The position numbers and the translations under genes are program-made. Below the pieces are notes generated by a model. It saw nothing but the letters and a program-made list of their open reading frames with translations, was not told the DNA's origin and ran no database searches. A DNA stretch of 64,000 bases, from NCBI GenBank assembly GCA_023399155.1, contig JAEWQP010000006.1, positions 248,001 through 312,000 on the forward strand, in the 5' to 3' direction. Origin of the DNA: Verrucomicrobiota bacterium. GTDB lineage: Bacteria; Verrucomicrobiota; Verrucomicrobiia; Opitutales; Opitutaceae. This document shows positions 52,359 to 60,835 of the stretch, piece after piece; position 1 is the stretch's first letter, and every line of letters starts with the position of its first letter.

Positions 52359-55067
52359 TCACTCCAGCTTGAGAAGCAACAGCAGGTCGGCCTGGCTGGC
52401 GCGGCGGGCCGGCGACCAGCCTGCCGCGATCGTGGCGCAAAGGCCCACGGCGGCGGCGATGGTCCCTGCGAGAAGATCCGGCCGGGCCGGCAGGCGCTCG
52501 CCGACGGACGGGATCAGGGGAAGCAGCCAGACGAGGGCGAGCCCGAGGGCGGCACCCAGCAGGCCGAGCTTGAAGGCGTCGCCAAGCACGCCGTGCCGGA
52601 TCCTGCGGGGATCTGCGCCGATCGCGATGCGCAGTGCCAGTTCGCGTTGCCGGAGGGTGACGAGGTACCCGAGCGATGCCGCCACGCCGGCGGACGCGAG
52701 GATGATCGCGATCGCGGCGACGGACGCGGCGATGCGCGTCGCTGCGCGCGACGGGCCCAAGCTCTCGACGATGCGCTGTTCGAGCGTCTGCCAGTTGGAA
52801 AACACGAGTCCCGGCTCGGCCTCGGCAAGAGCCGCCCGCGCCGCATGCCGCACCGCGTCGACGGTGCCGGCCACGCGCAACGCCAGGAAACGCAGGTCCG
52901 CGTCGGGCGCCTGTGCTGCACTGCGGTAGAACACCCCGGGCGCGGGATCGCGCACGCCGTTCAGCTTCGCATCGGCCACCACGCCGACGATCGTGAAATC
53001 CTCCTCGGAGGGCGCGGGCCCGAAGCCGAAGGACTGCCCGATCGGACCCCGCTCGCCGAAAGCCCGGCGCGCCAGGGCGGCGCTGATCACGGCGACATTG
53101 CGGCCAGCGTCGCGATCCTCGGTGGTGAAGTCGCGCCCTGCGAGGACGGTCATGCCCGTCGCAGTGAAGTAGCCCGGCCGCACCACCTCGCCTTGGATAT
53201 GTTCAGCACGGATACGCACCTCCGGGTCCCGGAACGTGACCGACGGCGTGGATACGCTGCCGTTGAGAATCCCCGAAAATGCGAAACCCACGTCGACCAC
53301 GCCCGGGACGGCGCGCAGCGCCTGGTCGAGCCGGTCGAGCAACGCGGCATTTTCCGGCTGTTCGTAGCCCGCCGCCCGCGGGTCGAAACTGGTCGTGAGC
53401 ACCGATTCCCGGGCGTATCCAGGATCGGCGGCCAGCGTCTGCGCGATTTCACGGCCCAGGGTGGCGGCGATCCCGACGAGGAGCACGGCCAGCGCGAGCT
53501 GGGCGGTGACGAGCGTGCGCCCGATGCGCCCGGCGGCGCCATGGAGTCCGCCGTGACCGGCGAGTGCGCCCAGGGGTTCCATCCGCGCGATCAGGAGCGC
53601 GGGGCCGATGCCGCACATGGACGCACAAAGCAGGGTCAGCCCGCTCATGACCACGAGTTGAGCGGGATCAAACAGGCTGCCGTCGATCGGGCGTCCGGAG
53701 TTGAGCCACTGGTTGAGAACGGGCAGAAGCACAAGCGAGAGCACCCAGCCGGCCGCCGCACCCGCGCAGCACAGGAGCAGCGCTTCGGCCATGGCGAGGC
53801 GTGCGATCCGTCCTCGTCTGGAACCGAGGGCGAGACGCACCCCGAGCTCACGATGGCGCGACAGGGTGCGGACGAGGAGCAGGCCGGAAACGTTGGCACA
53901 GGCGAGCACCAGAACCGTGCCCACGAGCGCGCCGAGCAGGATGCCGATCGGGCGAAAGCCGGCTCGGACGGGCGAGAAACCCCCGGGCGCGTGCGCAAGG
54001 TCGTACCGCTGGTGACGGACCGCCTCGCGTTCCGCGGGATCGTCGATGGCGGCGGCGAACTGCTCAAGCTGCGGCCTCACCGCCTCACCCAGGGCAGCGA
54101 GCGCCTGGGGCCGTCCGGAATCGGGCAGGCGCACCAACACCGTCATCCACTGGACGCGCTCCTCCCGCGTCCAGTCCGGATCATTCGGACGGTCGTCACT
54201 CGAAATGATCCATGCGTTGCCTGCGTACTGCAGCGACTTCTGGAGCGAAGCCGGCAGCCAAAGATCGGTGCGCTGGCCGAAAGTGATGCCGTTGAACCGC
54301 GGAGGAAGCACGCCCACCACGGCGACCGCCTGGCGGTTGACCCAGATTTCCTGTCCGACCGCGGCGTCCGCGGCTCCGAACGTATGCACGGCCCAGGCAT
54401 GCGACACCACCGCCACGGGCGGCGCGTTCGGCGCGTCATCGCCGGCGTTCAACAGGCGGCCGGCCGCCGGCTCCAGGCCGAGCAGGCCGAAGAAGCCGCC
54501 GGTGACGAGCTGTCCGCGCGCGCTTTCGAGCGGCCGGCCCGCGCGACCGACGTTGAAGCTCCCAGATCCGGAGTAACCGACCGCGTCTCCGCCGGCCAGG
54601 AGTGTATCCAGTCGTTGAACACTCGCGTAGCTGAGCACCTCGGGATTGGCCGTCCCGGGCTTGACCACGAGGTGGAGTTCGTCCGGCCGGGTCACCGGCA
54701 ACGGGGCGAAGAGCACGGCGTAGGTGAGGCTCGAGAGGGTGCCGGCCGCCCCCAGGCCGATGGCCAGCACGCCGACCACGCCAGCCGCCAGCAGCGGCCG
54801 GCGGCGAAGCCCGCGCCAGGCGTGCCGCAGATCGCGGATGAATCCATCGATGGCCGGAAAGCCCGCGCGATCGCGGAGGTCCTCCCGCGCGCGCGTGACG
54901 TTGCCAAACTCCCGCACGGCTGCTGCGCGCGCCGCCTCGGGCGACAGACCTCGCTCGCGGTTGAGCGCCTCGAGCTGCTCGAGGTGAAACTGCATCTCCT
55001 CGTCGAATGCGGTCTCGATGGCACGGCGGCGGAACAGGTCGCGGAGGCGGGCCAGGAGCGTTCGCAT
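52359..55067 (-). CDS. ADOP-family MacB/FtsX-like permease (second copy)
   Basis: 902 residues. It has the ADOP N-terminal domain (FDEEMQFHLEQLEALNRERGLSPEAARAAAVREFG), then two FtsX-like units (VGVLAIGLGAAGTLSSLTYAVLFAPLP near residue 100, and VGTVLVLACANVSGLLLVRTLSRHRELGVRLALGS in the middle). The last helices are in SVAAIAIILASAGVAASLGYLVTLRQRELALRIAIGAD and the tail. It lies 13 bases after the second PadR on the minus strand, and its stop is 48 bases from the stop of the first ADOP copy. The two are diverged paralogues in different families of ADOP, not a recent duplication. Confidence 0.9.
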   Translation of the reverse strand: MRTLLARLRDLFRRRAIETAFDEEMQFHLEQLEALNRERGLSPEAARAAAVREFGNVTRAREDLRDRAGFPAIDGFIRDLRHAWRGLRRRPLLAAGVVGVLAIGLGAAGTLSSLTYAVLFAPLPVTRPDELHLVVKPGTANPEVLSYASVQRLDTLLAGGDAVGYSGSGSFNVGRAGRPLESARGQLVTGGFFGLLGLEPAAGRLLNAGDDAPNAPPVAVVSHAWAVHTFGAADAAVGQEIWVNRQAVAVVGVLPPRFNGITFGQRTDLWLPASLQKSLQYAGNAWIISSDDRPNDPDWTREERVQWMTVLVRLPDSGRPQALAALGEAVRPQLEQFAAAIDDPAEREAVRHQRYDLAHAPGGFSPVRAGFRPIGILLGALVGTVLVLACANVSGLLLVRTLSRHRELGVRLALGSRRGRIARLAMAEALLLCCAGAAAGWVLSLVLLPVLNQWLNSGRPIDGSLFDPAQLVVMSGLTLLCASMCGIGPALLIARMEPLGALAGHGGLHGAAGRIGRTLVTAQLALAVLLVGIAATLGREIAQTLAADPGYARESVLTTSFDPRAAGYEQPENAALLDRLDQALRAVPGVVDVGFAFSGILNGSVSTPSVTFRDPEVRIRAEHIQGEVVRPGYFTATGMTVLAGRDFTTEDRDAGRNVAVISAALARRAFGERGPIGQSFGFGPAPSEEDFTIVGVVADAKLNGVRDPAPGVFYRSAAQAPDADLRFLALRVAGTVDAVRHAARAALAEAEPGLVFSNWQTLEQRIVESLGPSRAATRIAASVAAIAIILASAGVAASLGYLVTLRQRELALRIAIGADPRRIRHGVLGDAFKLGLLGAALGLALVWLLPLIPSVGERLPARPDLLAGTIAAAVGLCATIAAGWSPARRASQADLLLLLKLE

Positions 55068-55080
55068 GGTGGATACGTCC

Positions 55081-55428
55081 TCAGGCCTGTGCGGGCGCGG
55101 CGAGCACGCCGTCGACGGCCGCGGTCATCCGGCGCCAGTTCGCGATCTCTTCTGCCAGTCGCGCGCGGCCGCGGCGGGTGAGCTCGTAGAATCGCGCGCG
55201 GCGGTTGTTGTCACTCACACCCCACGAGGAGGCGATCAGACCCTGCTGCTCCAGGCGGAGCAGCGCAGGGTAGAGCGTGCCCTGATTCAGGCTGAGAACG
55301 TCCGACGAGAGTTGCTCGATGCGGCGCGCGATGCCGTAGCCGTGCTGCGCACCCAGGCCGTCGAGCGTCTTGAGGATCAGCAGGTCCAGCGTCCCCTGAA
55401 GGACCTCGAGGCGCGATGTCTCACTCAT
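55081..55428 (-). CDS. PadR-family transcriptional regulator (second copy)
   Basis: 115 residues from ATG 55428, which aligns best with the first copy. An in-frame TTG at 55440 (four codons upstream) has AGGA at seven bases and could also start translation. The PadR domain reads RLEVLQGTLDLLILKTLDGLGAQHGYGIA, with LYPALLRLEQQGLIASSWGVSDNNRRARFYELT. It heads the PadR-ADOP unit on the minus strand. The start codon sits at the edge of a 42-base palindrome, suggesting autoregulation at the DNA or RNA level. Confidence 0.92.
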   Translation of the reverse strand: MSETSRLEVLQGTLDLLILKTLDGLGAQHGYGIARRIEQLSSDVLSLNQGTLYPALLRLEQQGLIASSWGVSDNNRRARFYELTRRGRARLAEEIANWRRMTAAVDGVLAAPAQA

Positions 55429-55467
55429 GTTGGCAAACAACAGGAGTTCCTGTTGTTTGTCAACATG
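55426..55467 (-). promoter_or_regulatory. 42-base near-perfect palindrome covering the PadR start: probable autoregulatory operator
   Basis: The arms are 55426-55445 and 55448-55467, 20 bases each with a two-base centre and one mismatch. Each arm ends in CATGTTG/CAACATG, containing the ATGT/ACAT half-sites typical of PadR operators. On the minus strand it also carries TTGACA, a good -35. The transcript would fold with the AUG paired at the foot of the hairpin. No T-tract follows, so a terminator for the upstream porin is less likely. Confidence 0.75.
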
Positions 55468-55482
55468 AAGGATGCGGGAGGG

Positions 55483-56721
55483 CTAGAACGAGAGCGTGGC
55501 CTTGGCCGCGAAGAGGAACCACGAGTCGTCGCGATTTGCGAAAGGTTGCGGATGCGTCGGCGTGTCGAAGATCTTGCCGGCACCGTCGATGTAGTGACCT
55601 TCCACCTTCACGATCAGGTGCTCGTTGACGTCGATCCGGGTGCTCAGGGCGAAGTCGGTCTGCTCAAGCACGGGGACATCGATGCCTGCGGCTGCGGGGA
55701 TCAACTGGCCCTCATCGCGGGAGTGGCTGACGTAGGCGCCGAGTTCGACGCGGCTGTTGATTCGGCGTGCGGCCGAAAGGTAACCATAACGCGACTCGAA
55801 TTCGTAGCGGCTCGTCAAAGCCATGCTGACAACCTCGATGCGCGAGTTGGAGTCTTCCGTGCCCACTTCGGCGGCGAAAACCCAGTCGCCGCTGAGGTAC
55901 TCGGCTGAGATCAGATGGCGGTGATGTTTCGGCGCCGTCTTCTTCACCATGAGTTGCATGGGCCCGTAGGTGACTCCTCGATCCACGTTGAAATTCTCGA
56001 AGCCGCTGTAGGAGTATCCAAAACGGAGGCCATTGACGGCGGTGTTCCAGAAGACGCTGCCGCCCACCACCGAGTCCATGCCGATGTCGAAGATCGGGCT
56101 CGGGAGGTCGTTGTTGAAATAGACGCTTGCGCCCGAATCGCTGCGCATCGGGATCTCGCCGTAGAAGAGGCGGTAGTCGAAACTTCCAGCGCGACCGGCG
56201 GTGATGTTGCCGTACACCATGCCGCCGTTGAATGCCGCGTTGAAGTCGCGCAGCCGTGCATCGTAGACGCTTTGCGGGAGGAGCACGAAGGGGCGGACCG
56301 AGTCGACGTCGAGAGCTTCGTTATAGAGACCGCGCGGCATCTTCACCCGACCAGCGCGGACGCCGAACCCTTGGGTGGCCTGGTAATCGACGATGGCCCA
56401 GTCGAGGGTGATCCTGTCGTCGCCGTACTCGCCGAGTTTCTGGCCAAAGCCCTGCGCGCCGACCCGGAACTTTCCGGAGGACCAGGAGGCGTTGAGGGCG
56501 TATTCACGGAAGTCGAACGTGCCCTCACTGGTGTCGCCCAGGTAGTCGTTGTTTCCCGAGTTGATCAGGTAACCCTGGCTGACGAAGCCGCCGAACTGGA
56601 CGTCGTTCCAGGTGACCGCGGCCGGAGCCGCGGGAGCCGCGGCGATCAGCGTGAGGCCGGAGAGGGCTCCGAGGAACCGGCGCCGGTGACGTGTGTTTTG
56701 CGTGGATGTTGCTGTGGACAT
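55483..56721 (-). CDS. Outer-membrane beta-barrel porin, copy 1
   Basis: 412 residues from ATG 56721, chosen by alignment with the paralogue (MSTATSTQNT versus MSTSTSTQHT). A signal peptide precedes AAVTWNDVQFGGFVSQGYL. The mature part has alternating aromatic/polar strands, many GxxxGF and Tyr/Trp girdle residues, and ends with Phe (FLFAAKATLSF), the usual barrel-insertion signal. The block RAGRVKMPRGLYNEALDVDSVRPFVLLPQSVYD is almost identical in copy 2. The substrate is unknown. It is transcribed from the sigma-28-like promoter at 56911-56937 and followed by the PadR unit. Confidence 0.85.
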   Translation of the reverse strand: MSTATSTQNTRHRRRFLGALSGLTLIAAAPAAPAAVTWNDVQFGGFVSQGYLINSGNNDYLGDTSEGTFDFREYALNASWSSGKFRVGAQGFGQKLGEYGDDRITLDWAIVDYQATQGFGVRAGRVKMPRGLYNEALDVDSVRPFVLLPQSVYDARLRDFNAAFNGGMVYGNITAGRAGSFDYRLFYGEIPMRSDSGASVYFNNDLPSPIFDIGMDSVVGGSVFWNTAVNGLRFGYSYSGFENFNVDRGVTYGPMQLMVKKTAPKHHRHLISAEYLSGDWVFAAEVGTEDSNSRIEVVSMALTSRYEFESRYGYLSAARRINSRVELGAYVSHSRDEGQLIPAAAGIDVPVLEQTDFALSTRIDVNEHLIVKVEGHYIDGAGKIFDTPTHPQPFANRDDSWFLFAAKATLSF

Positions 56722-56832
56722 GAATGTATGGGTGTCGCTAAACGAGGTATCCGTGCGGTGCGGAGGCGCGGCCCTGCCATTGGACCGAAGTTCCGGGGCC
56801 GGGACGTGGGTAGCCGGCGTGGGCACGTGGGC

Positions 56833-56901
56833 GTCGTGTTCTCCCGTTCAGGTCCTGCGTCCTGGAAGCGGAGATGGGTCGCGCTCATGCGCACCCCACG
56901 A
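56833..56901 (-). promoter_or_regulatory. Conserved leader of porin copy 1
   Basis: 69 bases matching 60758-60825 upstream of copy 2 at roughly 58 positions by eye. On the RNA strand it has a 5' hairpin GGGTGCGC / GCGC(G)ACCC with a variable loop, then CAGG-ACGCAGGA-CCTG, a four-pair stem with GGA in the loop, as in CsrA-type sites. It lies between the promoter and the start, about 110 bases before the ATG. Confidence 0.6.
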
Positions 56902-56910
56902 CAGGTCCGA

Positions 56911-56937
56911 GCATCGGTGGCCTTGACGCATTCTTTA
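56911..56937 (-). promoter_or_regulatory. Degenerate sigma-28 (FliA)-like promoter of porin copy 1
   Basis: Minus-strand TAAA (56937-56934), 15 bases, then ACCGATGC (56918-56911). The consensus is TAAA-N15-GCCGATAA. The -35 is perfect, and the -10 matches at five of eight positions. The corresponding copy 2 promoter is perfect. Confidence 0.55.
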
Positions 56938-57253
56938 ATCTTTCAGGACCCGGGGAAACGCGCACGGACCTGGGCAGCGGCGTTCCCGTGCCGATCGCGG
57001 GCCTGCCGTCTGCTGAAACGCCGTATTCGCGACGTGAGAGCCGCAACGCTGGTAGCCAGGTGCTTGGGTGCGTAAGGCGACGTTCGGGTGCGGATACTTG
57101 AGGCGCCGCAAACCGTACTCCAACGCGGCTTCGCAGCGCAGCGAGGGCGCGAGCAGAGTATAGGCTAACACTAGAACTCAGCGGGTCTCAGTCGGTGCGC
57201 CGCGCGTGGCTGATCCGTGATCGGACGCGCGACGTTGCCGACGGCAGGCGCGA
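56938..57253. other. Region between MCP 3' end and porin 1 promoter, no gene seen
   Basis: About 316 bases with no credible ORF on either strand. I saw no strong terminator hairpin with a T-tract after the MCP stop. Confidence 0.4.
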
Positions 57254-58876
57254 TCAGAACAGATCGTTGGATGCGCTGGCGGTCTGGGAGGCGAGCGGCC
57301 GGGCGGCCTGCTTGGCGCGGGACGCGCGCGGCGCGGCCTTCGGGCGCGGGGCGCTGGTGCCGGGAGCCGCGTGGGTGGTCGCGCCGTGGCCATGCGCGTC
57401 GGTCGAGCCGCTCTGGGCGCCGCGAGCGCCGGCGAGCGCGCGCAGGTCGGCGACGAGCTGCTGAAGCGAGCCCGACTGGGCGCGCATCTCGGCCGCGGCG
57501 CTGGCGGACTCCTCGGCGGTGGCGGCATTGGACTGGGTGATCGAGTCCATCTGCGACACGGCCAGGTTGACCTGCACGAGACCGTCGCTCTGCTCGCGGG
57601 AGGCCCCGGCGATCTCGGCGACGAGCGAGTCGACCTTGCGCGCGCGATCGAGGATCTGCTGGAGCGATTGGGCGACCTTCTCGGAGATCGCCGCACCGTG
57701 CTCGCTCTTCTGCATCGAGTCCTGGATCTTCGCCGCGGTCTCCTTGGCGGAGTTGGCGGAGCGTTGCGCGAGGTTGCGTACTTCCTCCGCCACGACGGCG
57801 AATCCCATGCCCGCCTCGCCGGCGCGAGCGGCTTCGACCGCGGCGTTGAGCGCGAGGATGTTCGTCTGGAAGGCGATCTCGTCGATCGTCTTGATGATCT
57901 TGGAAATGTCCGAGGAGGACTCCTCGATTGCGTGCATGGCGCGCCGCATCTCCTCCATGTCCGCGGCGCCGGTGTCGGCAGCAGCGCGAGCCTGCGTCGC
58001 GAGTTCCTTGGCGGACCCGGCGCTCTCGGCATTGCGCTTGGTCATCGAGGAGAGTTCCTCAAGGGAGGCGCTGGTCTCCTCGAGTGAGGCGGCCTGCTGG
58101 TTGGCGCCGCTGGCGAGCGACTCGCTCGAGGCGGCGACCTGGACGGCCGATTGGGTCACACGCTGCGCTCCCTCATCGAGCGCCGTGGCCACGGCGAGCA
58201 GGCGGCGCGACACCTTGACCCCGCCGGTGAGCGCGATGGTCATCAGGACCACGCTGATAATCGTCATGCCGGTTGCTGTCCAGGTGGTGAGGCGCTCCGA
58301 TTCGACGATCAGCGCGTTGGTGCGCGCACCCGCGCCCTGCGCGAGTTCACTGAAGGAGGCACTCAGCGCGCGGAGGCGCGATTCGAGGAGCGTCTGGCCC
58401 GCGGCGACATCCTTGTCGAGCGTCGCCATCGCGGTCTCGAAGTCACCCCCGCTAAGCTGTGTCTGGAACCGTTTCGCCGCCGCGGCGTAGGCGTCCACCG
58501 CCTGCACGACGTCGCCGATGTAATTCTCCGCATCGCCGCCCTTCGCCGCCTGCCCGAGCGTGGTGATGTACTGCGAAGTTTGTTGCATCTGTGCCGCAAA
58601 CGCCTGGCTCTGCGCGGACATGGCGGCGTCGTCGCGTGCGAGCGCGAACTGGAGCACGACAGTGTGCAGTTTCAAGGCCGACTCCTGGACGTGGGCCAGG
58701 GCGACCAGCCCGGGGACGAAGTTCCCGGTCAACGTGGCGGTCTGTCGCTGACCATTTTTGGCGTAGTGGCGCGCGACCACGGCATTGCCGATGACGCCGA
58801 GCGTCAGGACGACGAAGCAGACGGTGATGAACGCCATCGTACGGCGCAGGTTACTGGAAGCGGCAAGGAGATGCAT
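57254..58876 (-). CDS. Methyl-accepting chemotaxis protein
   Basis: 540 residues. TM1 is at about 13-35, a periplasmic sensory part of about 165 residues is all-helical (four-helix-bundle type), and TM2 is at about 200-219. A HAMP domain is not obvious. The signalling domain has the conserved tip DEIAFQTNILALNAAVEAARAGE (about 332-354) through GFAVVAEEVRNLAQRS. The C-terminal 45 residues are Ala/Pro/Lys-rich, with no CheR-binding pentapeptide recognised. It is the third gene of a minus-strand operon after a porin and a small periplasmic protein, so it may sense the ligand of that system and signal to CheA/CheW encoded elsewhere. Confidence 0.93.
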   Translation of the reverse strand: MHLLAASSNLRRTMAFITVCFVVLTLGVIGNAVVARHYAKNGQRQTATLTGNFVPGLVALAHVQESALKLHTVVLQFALARDDAAMSAQSQAFAAQMQQTSQYITTLGQAAKGGDAENYIGDVVQAVDAYAAAAKRFQTQLSGGDFETAMATLDKDVAAGQTLLESRLRALSASFSELAQGAGARTNALIVESERLTTWTATGMTIISVVLMTIALTGGVKVSRRLLAVATALDEGAQRVTQSAVQVAASSESLASGANQQAASLEETSASLEELSSMTKRNAESAGSAKELATQARAAADTGAADMEEMRRAMHAIEESSSDISKIIKTIDEIAFQTNILALNAAVEAARAGEAGMGFAVVAEEVRNLAQRSANSAKETAAKIQDSMQKSEHGAAISEKVAQSLQQILDRARKVDSLVAEIAGASREQSDGLVQVNLAVSQMDSITQSNAATAEESASAAAEMRAQSGSLQQLVADLRALAGARGAQSGSTDAHGHGATTHAAPGTSAPRPKAAPRASRAKQAARPLASQTASASNDLF

Positions 58877-58945
58877 GGGCGTAAAGAATCTGGCTGAATG
58901 CGCGCGGGCCGGCCCGGAAGGCCGACCCGCGTACGGCGGATGACG

Positions 58946-59368
58946 TCAACTCCCGGCGGAGAGCACGACGAGGTTTGCGGCCGCGGACTGGTCGGCGATG
59001 GCGATGGCGCCGGGTGTCTCGGCGACCACCTTCGAGGCCTCGGCGTCGTTCTCCACGATCTTGGGCGCGCTTCCGCCACCGGTCATGAACAGGCGGCGCC
59101 AGTGATTTTGAAACTGGCTGGTGTTCATGCCGACATGGGACTGGAGAAACGCGTCCTGGGCCTCGCTGGACTTGGCGATCACGATGACGACGCGGGCGCT
59201 GCCGATCGTGACCTTCTTGCCGAGGAGGACCGCCTTCGCGGTCTCGGCGTCGAGGCTTTGACCCTCGAGGCCGGAGTGACCGAGCAACACGGGGGCGCCC
59301 GAGGCGGCCGCTGCGCCCGCGACGAGCGCGAACCCGAGCAGGCAGGCTTTGATAAAGCGTGTATTCAT
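58946..59368 (-). CDS. Small PstS-like periplasmic protein
   Basis: 140 residues from ATG 59368, beginning with a signal peptide (IKACLLGFALVAGAAAASGA). The mature 115 residues match the short 'phosphate ABC substrate-binding-like' family: ETAKAVLLGKKVTIG, QDAFLQSHVGMNTSQFQNHWRRLFMTGGGSAPK and PGAIAIADQSA. Members of this size are half a usual PBP and are often found beside porins and sensory proteins instead of ABC transporters. Here it lies between porin copy 2 (23 bases) and the MCP (69 bases). I infer a ligand-capturing partner for the chemoreceptor. The ligand (phosphate or another anion) is unproven. Confidence 0.78.
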   Translation of the reverse strand: MNTRFIKACLLGFALVAGAAAASGAPVLLGHSGLEGQSLDAETAKAVLLGKKVTIGSARVVIVIAKSSEAQDAFLQSHVGMNTSQFQNHWRRLFMTGGGSAPKIVENDAEASKVVAETPGAIAIADQSAAANLVVLSAGS

Positions 59369-59391
59369 GGTGGTGATGCGATGGGGATGCG

Positions 59392-60645
59392 TTAGAACCA
59401 GACCGTCATCTTCGCGGCGAGGAGGACCCACGAGTCGTCGCGCGACGCGAGGGGTTGCGGCTTCGCGGGCGTGTCGAAGATCTTGCCCGCGCCGTCCATG
59501 TAGTGCGCCTCGACCTTGAAGAGGAGGTTCTCGCGCAGGTCGAAGCGGGCGCTCAGGGCGATGTCGTGCTGCTCGAGGTCGGGAAAGTCCAGGCCGCCGA
59601 CGATGGCGACGCTCTTCTGCGTGTCCTTCGAGTAGCTGTAGTAGGCGCCGAGTTCGAGCCACGCGTTCACGCGGCGGGCGGCGGAGACATACCCGTAGGT
59701 GTTGTCGACGGCGAGGAAGCCAATGGGGCCCTCACCGGGCATTCCAATGCCGAAGTCGGCTGTTTCCTTGCCAAGCTCGGCCGCGAACACCCAGTCGCCA
59801 GTCACGTATTCGGCGGAGAGCAGGTGGCGGTCGTAGCGCTCGGTCGTGCGATACATGATGAACTCGATCAAGCCGAAGTCCGGGATCTCCATCGACAGCA
59901 GACGGTCGGCCCCGAAGTCTTTGAATCCACTGTACGAGTACCCCGTCCGCAGGCCCTGGACCGGGGTGTTCCAGAAGAGGGTGCCGCCGAACGCCGCCTC
60001 CATGCCGATCTTCACGTTCGGGTAGGGCACGTCGTTGTTGAAGTAGTCGTTCGCACCGGAGTCCGTCTTCATGGGGATGTCTCCGTAGAACAACCGGTAG
60101 TCGAGGCTGCCGAAGCGGCCCAGCCCGATGTTGCCAAAGGTCATGCCTCCATCGAACGACGCGTTGAAGTCGCGCAGGCGGGCGTCATAGACGCTCTGCG
60201 GAAGGAGCACGAACGGCCGCACCGAATCGACATCGAGCGCCTCGTTGTAGAGCCCCCGCGGCATCTTCACGCGGCCGGCGCGGAAGCCGAGCCACTGCGC
60301 GGGCTGGAAATCGATCGTGGCCCAGTCGAGCCGGATCTCATCGTCGCCATACTCGCCGATCTTCTGGCCGAAGGCCTGGGCGCCGATGCGCCACGTGCCG
60401 CGGGCATAGGACGCGTTGGCCGCGTATTCCCGGAAGTCGAAGGTCCCCTCGCTGGTGTCGCCGAGGTAATCGTTGTCTCCGGAGTTCACGAGGAAGCCCT
60501 GGCTGGCGAAGCCGCCGAACTGGATGTCATTCCAGGTGACTGCGGCGGAAGCGGCGGGAACCGAGGCGATCAGCGCGAGGCCGGCGAGGGCGCGGAAGAA
60601 CCGGCCCTGGCGATGTGTGTGCTGCGTAGATGTTGATGTGGACAT
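59392..60645 (-). CDS. Outer-membrane beta-barrel porin, copy 2 (first gene of sensory operon)
   Basis: 417 residues from ATG 60645; ATG 60651 is also possible. The signal peptide (ALAGLALIASVPAASA) is followed by AVTWNDIQFGGFASQGFLVNSG. Strongly repeated barrel features and C-terminal Phe (VLLAAKMTVWF) match copy 1 across the whole length. The two share RAGRVKMPRGLYNEALDVDSVRPF, YDARLRDFNA and DGAGKIFDTP, showing a duplicated gene. It is followed by the small periplasmic protein and the MCP in one apparent operon. It is driven by a perfect sigma-28-type promoter 190 bases upstream. Confidence 0.86.
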   Translation of the reverse strand: MSTSTSTQHTHRQGRFFRALAGLALIASVPAASAAVTWNDIQFGGFASQGFLVNSGDNDYLGDTSEGTFDFREYAANASYARGTWRIGAQAFGQKIGEYGDDEIRLDWATIDFQPAQWLGFRAGRVKMPRGLYNEALDVDSVRPFVLLPQSVYDARLRDFNASFDGGMTFGNIGLGRFGSLDYRLFYGDIPMKTDSGANDYFNNDVPYPNVKIGMEAAFGGTLFWNTPVQGLRTGYSYSGFKDFGADRLLSMEIPDFGLIEFIMYRTTERYDRHLLSAEYVTGDWVFAAELGKETADFGIGMPGEGPIGFLAVDNTYGYVSAARRVNAWLELGAYYSYSKDTQKSVAIVGGLDFPDLEQHDIALSARFDLRENLLFKVEAHYMDGAGKIFDTPAKPQPLASRDDSWVLLAAKMTVWF

Positions 60646-60757
60646 GACCATGTATGGGTAGTGCTGAAAAGTATACGCTGTCGTTTGGAGGCGCATGTTT
60701 CCCGTTGGACGGCATTGCCGGCGCGGACGCGTTTGCCCGGTGCGGGCCCATGCGCGG

Positions 60758-60825
60758 GTCGTGTTCTCCCTTCCAGGTCCTTCGTCCTGTCAGCGGAGGC
60801 GGGTCGCGCAAAGCGCACCCCACGA
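60758..60825 (-). promoter_or_regulatory. Conserved leader of porin copy 2
   Basis: 68 bases matching the copy 1 leader. The RNA-strand hairpin GGGTGCGC / GCGC(G)ACCC is preserved although its loop differs (TTT here, ATGA in copy 1), which suggests the fold matters. CAGG-ACGAAGGA-CCTG follows, with GGA in the loop, then GGAAGGGAG. This could be a CsrA-type post-transcriptional site. It is not a riboswitch class I recognise. Confidence 0.6.
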
Positions 60826-60835
60826 TGTGCAGGGG

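Noticed and set aside
52593..55181. 862-residue plus-strand ORF opposite the second ADOP permease
   Set aside because: Low-complexity antisense translation. The minus-strand frame has clear FtsX and ADOP features.
59455..60636. 393-residue plus-strand ORF opposite porin copy 2
   Set aside because: Mirror of the barrel gene, no recognisable domain. The minus strand has signal peptide, barrel pattern and terminal Phe.
60758..60825. Known riboswitch (glycine, c-di-GMP or guanidine class) in the porin leader
   Set aside because: A few words (CAGG...AAGGAC) recall the glycine class, but the conserved cores of these classes are missing.
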